Assembly (NCBI RefSeq): GCF_035830635.1
Contig: NZ_JAYMFI010000001.1
Coordinates: forward strand, 310,001 to 374,000
From: Adlercreutzia shanghongiae
GTDB lineage: Bacteria; Actinomycetota; Coriobacteriia; Coriobacteriales; Eggerthellaceae
Direction: 5' to 3'
DNA length: 64,000 bases
Below, piece after piece: positions 50,584 through 58,426 of the stretch. Under the pieces are notes generated by a model that searched no databases, was not told the origin of the DNA, and was given only the letters and a program-made list of their open reading frames with translations. The position numbers and the translations under genes were made by a program. Position 1 is the stretch's first letter. Each line of letters starts with the position of its first letter.

Positions 50584-51576
50584 ATGGCAGCAGGAAGTCA
50601 TCGAGCGCTGAAGATAGTAGGCATCGTTGCGGGCGTTATCGTGGGTCTCGCGCTCATTGCCGTGCTGGGCTTGAACATTTACATCCGCTCTACCTTCGCG
50701 CCGTTCTTCGAACGCGCGGAATCGCCCTTCGACATTCCCGGCATCAGCACCGGCTTCGTTCCCCAGGACCTCGACCACGTGGAAGCCGACGATTCGTGGC
50801 TGTTCAGCGGATACATGGCCGACCACTCTCCGTCTCCGTTGTACCGCCGCACCGCGGACGGCACGGTGCAGACCCTTTACGTTACCCTACCCGACGGCAG
50901 CTCCTACGACGGTCACGGATCGGCCATCACCACCAACGAGCAGTATGCCTACCTCGCCTGCGAAGAGGGCTACCTCGTCATCCCTATGGACAGCCTGCTG
51001 TTCGCGGAAGATGGCGCAACCGTCCAGGCCACAGAGAAGGTGGAGGTCGACTTCTCCCCTGCCTTCATGAACATCGAAGAGGGGCAGCTGCTGCTGGGCA
51101 ACTTCTACTACCCGGGCGATTACGAGACGCCGGATAACCACCACATCACGACGCCCGATGGCACCGAGAACCCCGCCATCATGTACGCCTTCGCGGCCGA
51201 TCCCGCCAACCCCGGTCGCTTCGCCACCGTGCCCGACAATGCATTTTCCATCCCCGGCATGGTGCAGGGTACGTGTCTTACGCCCGAGGGGAAGGTGGTG
51301 CTCTCCACCTCGTTCGGCCTCGCGCCGTCGCATTTGCTCGTCTACGACGTGAACCTTGCCGCCCCCGATGGCACCTTCACCACCAATGCCGGCGATGAGG
51401 TGCCGCTGTACTGCCTGGATTCCCGCAATCTCGCCGAAGAGGTGACCGGCCCGCCCATGCAGGAGGGCATCGAGTCCCACGAAGGCCGCGTCTACACGAG
51501 CGACGAATCGGCCTCCAACAAGTACATCTTCGGTAAGCTCTGCGGCGCCGGCCGCGTCTACGCACTGGAACTGTAG
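50584..51576 (+). CDS. Membrane-anchored extracytoplasmic protein of unknown function
   Basis: A 330-residue protein with an N-terminal membrane anchor (VGIVAGVIVGLALIAVLGL, about 12-31) and a large outside domain rich in beta strands (ADDSWLFSGYMADHSPSPLY, YAYLACEEGYLVIPMDSLLF, GTCLTPEGKVVLSTSFGLAP). The spacing of aromatic strand motifs suggests a beta-propeller, which is inference. ATG 50584 follows AAGGAGG. The frame stays open far upstream through the 51-base repeats, but that part is not coding. The family was not recognised. Confidence 0.8.
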   Translation: MAAGSHRALKIVGIVAGVIVGLALIAVLGLNIYIRSTFAPFFERAESPFDIPGISTGFVPQDLDHVEADDSWLFSGYMADHSPSPLYRRTADGTVQTLYVTLPDGSSYDGHGSAITTNEQYAYLACEEGYLVIPMDSLLFAEDGATVQATEKVEVDFSPAFMNIEEGQLLLGNFYYPGDYETPDNHHITTPDGTENPAIMYAFAADPANPGRFATVPDNAFSIPGMVQGTCLTPEGKVVLSTSFGLAPSHLLVYDVNLAAPDGTFTTNAGDEVPLYCLDSRNLAEEVTGPPMQEGIESHEGRVYTSDESASNKYIFGKLCGAGRVYALEL

Positions 51577-51583
51577 GCTTTAG

Positions 51584-51624
51584 CCAATCGTCACAAGGCG
51601 GTTTTGGAAGGCGACGGAAACCGC
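51584..51624. repeat. Dispersed 41-base repeat, copy 1
   Basis: A 41-base stretch beginning CCAATCGTCACAAGGCGG recurs at 57312-57352 with one mismatch. On the minus strand both copies read in frame as AVSVAFQNRLVTIG followed by a stop, as though they were the tail of a lost gene. It lies just after the stop of the membrane-anchored protein. Confidence 0.75.
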
Positions 51625-51691
51625 CGCGGAAACGCCCCGATTGGCAATGAACCCTTGGAAGGTTTCGCGAGGCAGGTGGCAGGTAACGCAG

Positions 51692-51731
51692 AAAAACAAG
51701 GGAGTCGCACCCACACTCAGGCGTGACTCCC
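51692..51731 (-). terminator. Terminator of the zinc-ribbon gene
   Basis: GGGAGTC (51700-51706) pairs with GACTCCC (51725-51731); on the minus strand the stem is followed by TTGTTTTT. It lies 29 bases past the zinc-ribbon stop at 51760. Confidence 0.7.
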
Positions 51732-51759
51732 CGTATTGGTCTTTTCTTAACGTTTGTGC

Positions 51760-51972
51760 CTATTGTTTGGGCGCCCCAGGAGCTTTCGGCACCGCAGGAA
51801 TCTTGGGCACCGCAGGAATGGAAGGCGCCTCAGGAATAGTGGGAGCTGACGATGGTGCAGGCTTTTCCTTTGCTCCGCAATGGGGGCAGGCATCGGCATC
51901 GGCGGGTACTTCACCGCCGCATTGCGGACATTTCATCGGGCCAGCATCAACAACGGGTGGTCTGAAACACAT
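51760..51972 (-). CDS. Small zinc-ribbon protein
   Basis: A 70-residue protein. A zinc ribbon (CPQCGGEVPADADACPHCG) occupies residues about 15-33; the rest is a Pro/Ala-rich tail with repeated IPAVPK and IPEAPS units. The ATG at 51972 follows AAGGA by six bases. Many such proteins carry a zinc ribbon joined to a flexible tail; a role cannot be assigned. It ends at a clear terminator. Confidence 0.78.
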   Translation of the reverse strand: MCFRPPVVDAGPMKCPQCGGEVPADADACPHCGAKEKPAPSSAPTIPEAPSIPAVPKIPAVPKAPGAPKQ

Positions 51973-52041
51973 AACATATCCTTTCAATCGTAACCTAACG
52001 GAGCATTAAATGACGGGGCAGATGCTTCTCGTCACGAAACC

Positions 52042-52548
52042 CTACACAACCAAGTCCTTCTCTTGGTCAGCGTGAGGCGGAAAGCCCGTGACCTTGTGCG
52101 CGACCATAAACGCCAGCGGCATGGTCATCACAACGGTAAAAATCGTGTAGAGCCACTTCGTCAGCAGGCCATCCATGTAGCGGTTCATAAACGAGATTGG
52201 CATTCCGGTATCGCCCATAAAAGTCCCGAAGCCCGAATGAATAGCGGTCATAACAAAATTCAAGATACAGAAGAAGAATGTTCCGCAAATGAGCGCCGAA
52301 AGCAAGGAGACGCCGACTCGCGACGAGGCTCCCACGGCATGGGCAAAGGTCTCGCCCATCTTCCGGATGGGAAACACCATGCCGATAACCCAGGCAATGC
52401 AGAACCCGATGCCGAAATCGACGGCGAAGCTCTCGGGCAGGATGGGGAATCCGCCCACTGAGGCCGAGGCCAAGGTAACGACGGCGCTCATCACCGCCGA
52501 GAAGATAACGTTGTAAATGGCATTGAACGCAAAGGCCTTCGCTTTCAT
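52042..52548 (-). CDS. DUF2798-family membrane protein
   Basis: A 168-residue protein with four membrane segments in two similar halves (FNAIYNVIFSAVMSAVVTLA, FGIGFCIAWVIGMVFPIRKM; then LLSALICGTFFFCILNFVM and TIFTVVMTMPLAFMVAHKV). This is the DUF2798 pattern. It is the last gene of the transhydroxylase-like operon (84 bases after the 4Fe-4S gene), which suggests transport or membrane association linked to that enzyme; this is inference. Confidence 0.82.
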   Translation of the reverse strand: MKAKAFAFNAIYNVIFSAVMSAVVTLASASVGGFPILPESFAVDFGIGFCIAWVIGMVFPIRKMGETFAHAVGASSRVGVSLLSALICGTFFFCILNFVMTAIHSGFGTFMGDTGMPISFMNRYMDGLLTKWLYTIFTVVMTMPLAFMVAHKVTGFPPHADQEKDLVV

Positions 52549-52632
52549 AGTACTCCCTCATGAGTAGTTTTGCGCAGTCAGTCGGCTGGGTCAGAACGAT
52601 TTCCCGCCCAACCGACACGCTGACCGCAAGCT

Positions 52633-53451
52633 TTACAGTTTGAACAATTCGATAGCACCGATATTGACATCCTCGCCGCTCGCATCGGCGGCGACGGTCC
52701 GAGGCAGGTAGCCCTCGGCCTCAATGGTTACCATGTAGCGCTTGGCGGGAATCTGCTTGAACCAGAAGTCGCCAAAATCATCAGTATCAACGGCGCCCAT
52801 CTCGGTACCTTCCTCATCGGTCAAGGTAACGGCAGCTCCGATGACGACCTCATCGGCCTCCAGGTCGTACACCTCACCCGCTACGAAGCGCTTGGGGTAG
52901 TTCAGATAGTACACACGAGGGGCGCAATCTGAATCGCACGGATAATATTCCGCCTGGGCGATTTCCTCCGCGAAATCTTCTTCGTCACCAAATCGCAGCG
53001 CTCCGGTGGCACACATGTCTACGCAGCGGGGAACACTCCAGCCATCGTCGAGCAGGTGGGCGCACCCAGTACACTTCTGGGGAATTTCCAGCGCGTCGTT
53101 CCAATAGACCGCGCCGTAAGGGCACGCGTCCACGATGGCCCGCTGCCCCTTTGATTTCTCGGGATCGACAATAACGAGCCCGTCCTCACGACGATACACG
53201 GCACCGTCCTGCGCCGCCTTCATGCAGGGGGCGTCCTCGCAATGCATACACGGCTTGGCCACGTAGGAAATCATGACTTTGGGCACACTGCCGCGAACAT
53301 GCTCCTCAACCTTCATCCAGAACTGACCCGTATCGGGCTCCGCCGCCGCATAGGGAGGCCATGCTCGATCGCAGTGCTCGTCCTTGCAGGCAATTTGGCA
53401 GTTGTGACATCCGTTGCACTTCGCAGGGTCGATAACGAAAACCTTGCCCAT
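52633..53451 (-). CDS. 4Fe-4S subunit with C-terminal Cna-B-like domain (transhydroxylase beta-like)
   Basis: A 272-residue protein. Residues about 1-185 bind three or more 4Fe-4S clusters (CNGCHNCQIAC, CMHCEDAPC, CTGCAHLLDDGWSVPRC, CVDMC). The tail (about 190-272) is a Cna-B/carboxypeptidase-regulatory-like beta domain (VAGEVYDLEADEVVIGAAVT, GDFWFKQIPAKRYMVTIEAE). This two-part layout is that of the small subunit of pyrogallol-phloroglucinol transhydroxylase. It starts four bases after the catalytic gene. No signal peptide, so the complex should be cytoplasmic. Confidence 0.92.
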   Translation of the reverse strand: MGKVFVIDPAKCNGCHNCQIACKDEHCDRAWPPYAAAEPDTGQFWMKVEEHVRGSVPKVMISYVAKPCMHCEDAPCMKAAQDGAVYRREDGLVIVDPEKSKGQRAIVDACPYGAVYWNDALEIPQKCTGCAHLLDDGWSVPRCVDMCATGALRFGDEEDFAEEIAQAEYYPCDSDCAPRVYYLNYPKRFVAGEVYDLEADEVVIGAAVTLTDEEGTEMGAVDTDDFGDFWFKQIPAKRYMVTIEAEGYLPRTVAADASGEDVNIGAIELFKL

Positions 53452-53455
53452 TTCT

Positions 53456-56134
53456 CTACTCCTTCACGATTCGCGCCGATGCGACCAGACCCTCTGCGGG
53501 ATCGTAATCGCGATTGAACTGGTCGGGATATTGCTTAGCCAGCTCCAGGACGTCGACCTTCTCGATGTTCACCAAAAAGCCGTTGGTTACTTCTCCAGGT
53601 GCATTCTTCGATGTAGTTGCCCCGGGGCAGATAAGGTTATTTGCACCGCCTCGATCAAGACCGCCCGTGCCCGTTACGATGGCGTCGACACGAGCGCCAT
53701 GATCCTGACTGAGAGCACCAGGCATAATACGCTCGGTTACCTTCAAGGCGCCCAGCACACGGCCGCGCTCGTTGTAGAGGCTGACGATATCGCCGTCCTT
53801 GAGGCCGCGAGCGCGAGCATCGAGGGGGTTCATCCACACCGGCTCGTAAAGGTAGCCATCGGGGCCTTCAATCTTGCACATGTCAATCTCACGGAGCCAA
53901 CTTACATCGTCGAGCTGAGCATGCACACGGAAACGCGGATGGTTCGACACGAGCAGGAAGGGGTAGTCCTTTCCGCGCTCATTGGTGAGGCGCTCGTGAT
54001 GGGCTTCGGATTCCTCGATCCAGTGGGGAACTGGCGGACGCTCCTCATCGCCCGGCCAATGATCGGCAATACCCGTTGCATAGAACTCAATCTTGCCGGT
54101 AGGCGTTGTGAGAGGATTGCCCTCAGGGTCTTCGACGAAAGACGTCATGCCGATGGGATCGTCGTACCAGTCGTCCGCGAAGGGAATGGGGAGATAGCCC
54201 TTTTCCAAGAACTCGTCGTAATCCAGACGATGGTCGAGACCACCGACACTGTAGGCGATTTTCTTCAAGGTCTGCAGCGAAGGCTCACCAAAGGGATGAG
54301 GATCGTCAAAAGCCATCTTCTCGTCACCTGTGCGGCCATCATCCTGGCGGTAATCCTCATCTTCGGCATAGCAGAGCGTCTCCATGAGCTTCTCTTCCAG
54401 TCCGAGCTTGGCGGCGATGGCGAGAACGGCCTCAATATCGCTCTTCGACTCACCCACAGGAGCTATGGCCTGTTCCTCGTTCACTACGATGTCATTGATG
54501 CCGCCTTGGCTCGACTTAGAGATATCATCCTGCTCGAGCTTCGTTGAAATGGGCAAAATGATATCGGCGAATAGCGTGTCATTCTCCATCCACTGATGCT
54601 GGGCCAGCATGAACTCGATTGAGGAATCGCGCAGGGCGTCCTGCATACGATTGCCGCCGTTCCAGCAGGTCGACCAACAGGGACTGTCAGTCCAGAACAT
54701 ATGGATGCGCGACGCATCAGCAGCCGGGTATTCGAACTTGTTGAACTGGTCTTCGCGCGGCAAGGCACACAGCACATGGCCGTACCAAGAGAGCTTCTCC
54801 CCTTCTGGAAGCGTAATGGCATCCGGCACAAGCGTCTGCGGCACAAACCAGCGAAGGCCCGATCCTTGCACATGGCCCGTGAAAGCCTTGCCAAGGTAGG
54901 TGCCCCACTCGGAACGCGGCATGGGGTTGAGCGTATTCATGCCGAACAGGCCCCACTCGATGAGCTTGAACATGTTGCGACCGGGCTTGCCCACGCCCTG
55001 CATGGCGAGCAAGGCCACCTCAAGACGGGCGGGCTCATGGGCGAAGACCGAACGAATGAAACCGCCGCCATTGCAGTGGATAATGGAAGTGCGTTTCTTC
55101 GCCCAGTAACGAGCAAGTGCCTTAATCTGGCGCGACGGAACGCCGCACTTTTGCTCCGCCCACTTCGGCGTCTTGGGAACGCCGTCCTCACCGCCGAGCA
55201 CATAGTAAGAAAAGTTCTCGAACCCGACCGCGTGCGAATCGAGGTACTCCTGATCATAAGTGCCCTCTTTGAGCCAGGTGTAGGCGATGGCGAGCTGCAA
55301 GGCCGCATCGGTGTTGGGGAGCACAGGAATCCACTTGTCGGCGTGAACGGCCGCCGCGTAGTTGAGGTCGGGGCAAATATAGACGGATTTGATGCCAATC
55401 TCGCTCCAGAAGTAGCAAATGCGCGAAGGAGTCTGTCCGCCCCAACCCCACGGCGTCGTTTCTGGATCGCATCCCCAGAACAGGGCGAGCTCGCAATTTT
55501 CCGAAATGTCGCGGAACAGATTCTGCTGGAGCGACTGCTGACCGATGGGGTCCATGCCCCACATGTGCTTGGCTCCCCAGTACCAGCCTTCCCAGCTGTC
55601 GGGTTGGCGGGACTGCACCGTGTAACCGCCCAGCAAATCCATCAGACGCGTCGAACACCCGTGGCCGCCGCCCAGAAGCTTTGACTCGCCGTGACCGTCA
55701 CCCTGAATGAACACCGACGACGGGCCATATTCGTCGATACAGCGCTGGATCTCCTTGGCGATGATGTCGGTCGCCTCATCCCAGCTGATGCGCTCGTAGC
55801 CGCTAATGCCGCGGTTCTGCGGATTGCGCTCCCCTTCTGGGTCGAAGTCGACGCGTTTGAGCGGATAGGGAACGCGATTCTTCGAGTAAGCGCGCTTCTT
55901 ATAGCCCAGGGCATGAGGCGGAAGCGTCGTCTTCGTTCCCGGATCGATGCTGTGGCCGCGTACTTCCAACTTCCAGGTATGCAGGTCCTCCTCCGCATAC
56001 TTGTCGGTCAGATCGAGGGGGCGAACACGCACGATCTCGCCATCGAGCAAATCGATGGCCGCCGTATTCGACCCCTCGCCAAAGCCCAGCAAACCCGTGG
56101 TCATGTAGACGGTCTTGTCTGCAGTCTTCGACAT
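53456..56134 (-). CDS. Molybdoenzyme of the pyrogallol transhydroxylase/catechol dehydroxylase type
   Basis: An 892-residue DMSO-reductase-family enzyme without Tat signal and without the N-terminal 4Fe-4S cysteines (first cysteine at 132). FIQGDGHGESKLLGGGHGC (His148) and RQPDSWEGWYWG (Asp179-Ser180-Trp181) match the transhydroxylase segments whose His144, Asp174 and molybdenum-ligand Ser175 form the active site in Pelobacter acidigallici, as I recall them. Such enzymes remove or move hydroxyl groups on polyphenols; gut Eggerthellaceae use related ones for catechols. ATG 56134 is preferred over GTG 56140 for spacing to AAAGGTAGG. It heads an operon with the 4Fe-4S and DUF2798 genes. The exact substrate is unknown. 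Confidence 0.9.
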   Translation of the reverse strand: MSKTADKTVYMTTGLLGFGEGSNTAAIDLLDGEIVRVRPLDLTDKYAEEDLHTWKLEVRGHSIDPGTKTTLPPHALGYKKRAYSKNRVPYPLKRVDFDPEGERNPQNRGISGYERISWDEATDIIAKEIQRCIDEYGPSSVFIQGDGHGESKLLGGGHGCSTRLMDLLGGYTVQSRQPDSWEGWYWGAKHMWGMDPIGQQSLQQNLFRDISENCELALFWGCDPETTPWGWGGQTPSRICYFWSEIGIKSVYICPDLNYAAAVHADKWIPVLPNTDAALQLAIAYTWLKEGTYDQEYLDSHAVGFENFSYYVLGGEDGVPKTPKWAEQKCGVPSRQIKALARYWAKKRTSIIHCNGGGFIRSVFAHEPARLEVALLAMQGVGKPGRNMFKLIEWGLFGMNTLNPMPRSEWGTYLGKAFTGHVQGSGLRWFVPQTLVPDAITLPEGEKLSWYGHVLCALPREDQFNKFEYPAADASRIHMFWTDSPCWSTCWNGGNRMQDALRDSSIEFMLAQHQWMENDTLFADIILPISTKLEQDDISKSSQGGINDIVVNEEQAIAPVGESKSDIEAVLAIAAKLGLEEKLMETLCYAEDEDYRQDDGRTGDEKMAFDDPHPFGEPSLQTLKKIAYSVGGLDHRLDYDEFLEKGYLPIPFADDWYDDPIGMTSFVEDPEGNPLTTPTGKIEFYATGIADHWPGDEERPPVPHWIEESEAHHERLTNERGKDYPFLLVSNHPRFRVHAQLDDVSWLREIDMCKIEGPDGYLYEPVWMNPLDARARGLKDGDIVSLYNERGRVLGALKVTERIMPGALSQDHGARVDAIVTGTGGLDRGGANNLICPGATTSKNAPGEVTNGFLVNIEKVDVLELAKQYPDQFNRDYDPAEGLVASARIVKE

Positions 56135-56213
56135 GGTCACCCTACCTTTCTCTCCTTTTCGTTTGCCGATGAGAAAAAGATAGGTCCCTCGGGCACCAAA
56201 GCGTCCCCTTCAA

Positions 56214-56235
56214 ATATTGATAGGCCTATCAATAT
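56214..56235. promoter_or_regulatory. Perfect 22-base palindrome, likely LysR operator
   Basis: ATATTGATAGG (56214-56224) is followed at once by its exact complement CCTATCAATAT (56225-56235). It lies 80 bases before the transhydroxylase-like ATG, in the gap after the upstream LysR gene. Size and symmetry (ATTGAT-N6-ATCAAT) fit an LTTR box. Confidence 0.7.
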
Positions 56236-56266
56236 GATTAATCAGACCAGCTAGCGCCCTTACGCA

Positions 56267-57205
56267 TCAAGCCGTAATGGTGAAGTTCGCCTCTCCGTTC
56301 TGATAGAGTGAGAACGAGGCACTCGCATTTCCCGAGAGAATGAACGGAGCCATATCCCTTGCCCTTCGCAGAAGCTCTTTCACCTGGTTGTGGGGGCTTT
56401 TCGGCGTAAGAAGGCCGATGTCCCTTCGTGCATAGGGTTCATCGAGGGGAATGACGGCACGAATATCACTCGTCCGCATGTAGTTCATAACGAATGAGGT
56501 GATGAGGCTGAACTCGGGCATAAGGTCCTTCGACTGGAGATATCCCCGAAAGGGGATGGCGACAACAGATTCTTCCGGAACGCCAGCCTGATCGAGAATG
56601 CGCTTGTACCAGCCGCCGAACCCCACATCGTCATTTATCACATATCTATAAGGAACGAGGTCTGCACCCGAAAGCGACTCACGGCCCGAAAGCTCACTCT
56701 TGCAAGGGACCGACACGAATGCCTGCTCGTTATAAAGCTTTTGCCAGCCATATCCCGGGCGACGAAGCTCGCTGCTCGCTATGACTGCATCGAACTCGCC
56801 ACTTGCAAGGCCCCGAAGAAGATCGCTCTCACTGCAGCATCGTACCGCAAACGTCGCCTCCGGCATCGTTGCCGCGAGCATGGGAACCAGAAGCGACCCC
56901 GTGCCATAGGCGAAGCACCCCAACCGAAGGGAAGCCGCCTCTCTCGATTGCTGCTGACGAATCTCCTCAAGCATGCGGTCGTATTCCTCGAAAAAGCGAA
57001 GGGTCGAGTCGCGCACAATTTCGCCGCAAGCCGTAAGCTGCATCCGATTGTGGGAACGATCAAAGAGCTGACAACCAAGCTCTGCCTCAATTTTCTTCAA
57101 GTTATGGCTCAACGTCGGCTGAGAGACAAAAAGCTCCTTGGCGGCAGCGGTCATGGTGCCCCCTTCGGCTACCGCAAGAAATTGCCTCATCTCGAATAGA
57201 TCCAT
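56267..57205 (-). CDS. LysR-family regulator upstream of the transhydroxylase-like operon
   Basis: A 312-residue LTTR. Winged helix at about 16-36 (TMTAAAKELFVSQPTLSHNL); effector domain with LRLGCFAYGTGSLLVPMLAA and SDLLRGLASGEFDAVIASSE. It is co-directional with the transhydroxylase-like operon and ends 132 bases before it, with a perfect palindrome in the gap, so it most likely controls that operon. The co-inducer may be the phenolic substrate (inference). Confidence 0.92.
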   Translation of the reverse strand: MDLFEMRQFLAVAEGGTMTAAAKELFVSQPTLSHNLKKIEAELGCQLFDRSHNRMQLTACGEIVRDSTLRFFEEYDRMLEEIRQQQSREAASLRLGCFAYGTGSLLVPMLAATMPEATFAVRCCSESDLLRGLASGEFDAVIASSELRRPGYGWQKLYNEQAFVSVPCKSELSGRESLSGADLVPYRYVINDDVGFGGWYKRILDQAGVPEESVVAIPFRGYLQSKDLMPEFSLITSFVMNYMRTSDIRAVIPLDEPYARRDIGLLTPKSPHNQVKELLRRARDMAPFILSGNASASFSLYQNGEANFTITA

Positions 57206-57311
57206 TGCGCCGATACCCCCTCGGGCTCGCAGCGATCAAACGCTCACCGCACCTGCCGTTTCTCGAGATTGTCCAATCATACCACTGTGCGCACCCGTAT
57301 AGAACGCTTAT

Positions 57312-57352
57312 CCAATCGTCACAAGGCGGTTTTGGAAGGCGACGGAGACCGC
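57312..57352. repeat. Dispersed 41-base repeat, copy 2
   Basis: It matches 51584-51624 at 40 of 41 positions and also reads VSVAFQNRLVTIG-stop on the minus strand. It lies between the two LysR genes and is followed by a GCCCTGC/GCAGGGC hairpin (57361-57383 approximately) that may end the upstream LysR transcript. Confidence 0.75.
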
Positions 57353-57414
57353 GGTCGCAAGGCCCTGCTCTGTGGCGCAGGGCGCGTATATGCGGTAACG
57401 ATGTAGATGGGGCC

Positions 57415-58320
57415 TCAGCGAGCCCAGCCCGTGGCGAGGAGCGCGCTCCCCTCCTCTTGGAAATACCTCTCGGCGCAAGCGACGAAATCGAGCACGGGCT
57501 GTGACGCGTCGGCGCGGTAGATCACTCCCTGGTCGATGGTATCGCCGCTTAGGCGCACGGGCACAAGCGGCGGACAGCAGCTAGCGAAGTACTGGCCCGG
57601 CAGCGGAATGACGCCGTGGCCCTCCATGACCACGCGCATGATGAGCTCCTTGCTGAACTCGGCCTCCACTACCGTCGCCCCCTCCTCGGCCAGGGCGAAC
57701 AGAGCCTCGAAGGAGGGCAGCCCTCGGTAGTCCGGCTGGATGTAGACCGTCGCGCCGTCGAGCGCCCCATGCCCCACCTCCGTGCAGTCGGCCACGGGAC
57801 TCGCCGGCGACACGCACAGGTACACCGGATCGTCGAACAGGTGGATGAAGCGCAGGTTCTCGAAGGTCGCATCGTCGCTCGGCGGCGTCGCGAAGCACAC
57901 ATCGGACAGGCCGTCGCGCACCCCTTCCACCCAAGTGGACTCCGCAGCGAAGCGGAACACCACCTCGATATCGGGGAAGCTGCGGGCGAAATAGTTGATG
58001 AGTCCCGGGAAGAACGAGGGGAACGGCTCGTTGGACAGATGCCCCACGCGCACGCGGTTGCGGGCCAGCGATACGGCGCGCGCCAAGCCGTCCTCATACA
58101 CGCTCACAACGGTACGCGCGGTCTGCAAAAACGACTCGCCAGCCGGGGTGAGCGTCACGCCCTGGGCGCTTCGCGCGAACAGGGCGAAGCCCAGCTCGCG
58201 CTCGAGCGTTTGGATGCGCTGGGAGAACGAGGGCACTGAGACGTAGGAGCGCGCAGCCGCCTTCGACAGGCTACCCTCCTCCGCGGCGACGATGAAGCTT
58301 TTCAGCTGCTGGTCGTTCAC
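57415..58320 (-). CDS. LysR-family regulator linked to the ketosteroid-dehydrogenase-like flavoprotein
   Basis: A 301-residue LTTR. Winged helix SLSKAAARSYVSVPSFSQRI (about 17-36), effector domain with VRVGHLSNEPFPSFFPGLIN and GHGVIPLPGQYF. It starts at GTG 58320 behind GGGGAGGG. It follows the flavoprotein at 58427-60079 in the same direction, 106 bases on, so the two may share a transcript, unlike the divergent LysR pairs elsewhere in the window. Confidence 0.92.
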   Translation of the reverse strand: MNDQQLKSFIVAAEEGSLSKAAARSYVSVPSFSQRIQTLERELGFALFARSAQGVTLTPAGESFLQTARTVVSVYEDGLARAVSLARNRVRVGHLSNEPFPSFFPGLINYFARSFPDIEVVFRFAAESTWVEGVRDGLSDVCFATPPSDDATFENLRFIHLFDDPVYLCVSPASPVADCTEVGHGALDGATVYIQPDYRGLPSFEALFALAEEGATVVEAEFSKELIMRVVMEGHGVIPLPGQYFASCCPPLVPVRLSGDTIDQGVIYRADASQPVLDFVACAERYFQEEGSALLATGWAR

Positions 58321-58426
58321 GACCCTCCCCTTCCCCGCGCCCTCAGGCGCGAACGTGCAGAGCGGCCGGAAACCTCCCGACCGCTCCGCTTAGTCTAACC
58401 TACTTTTAGTAGAAAACTTCACGTCT

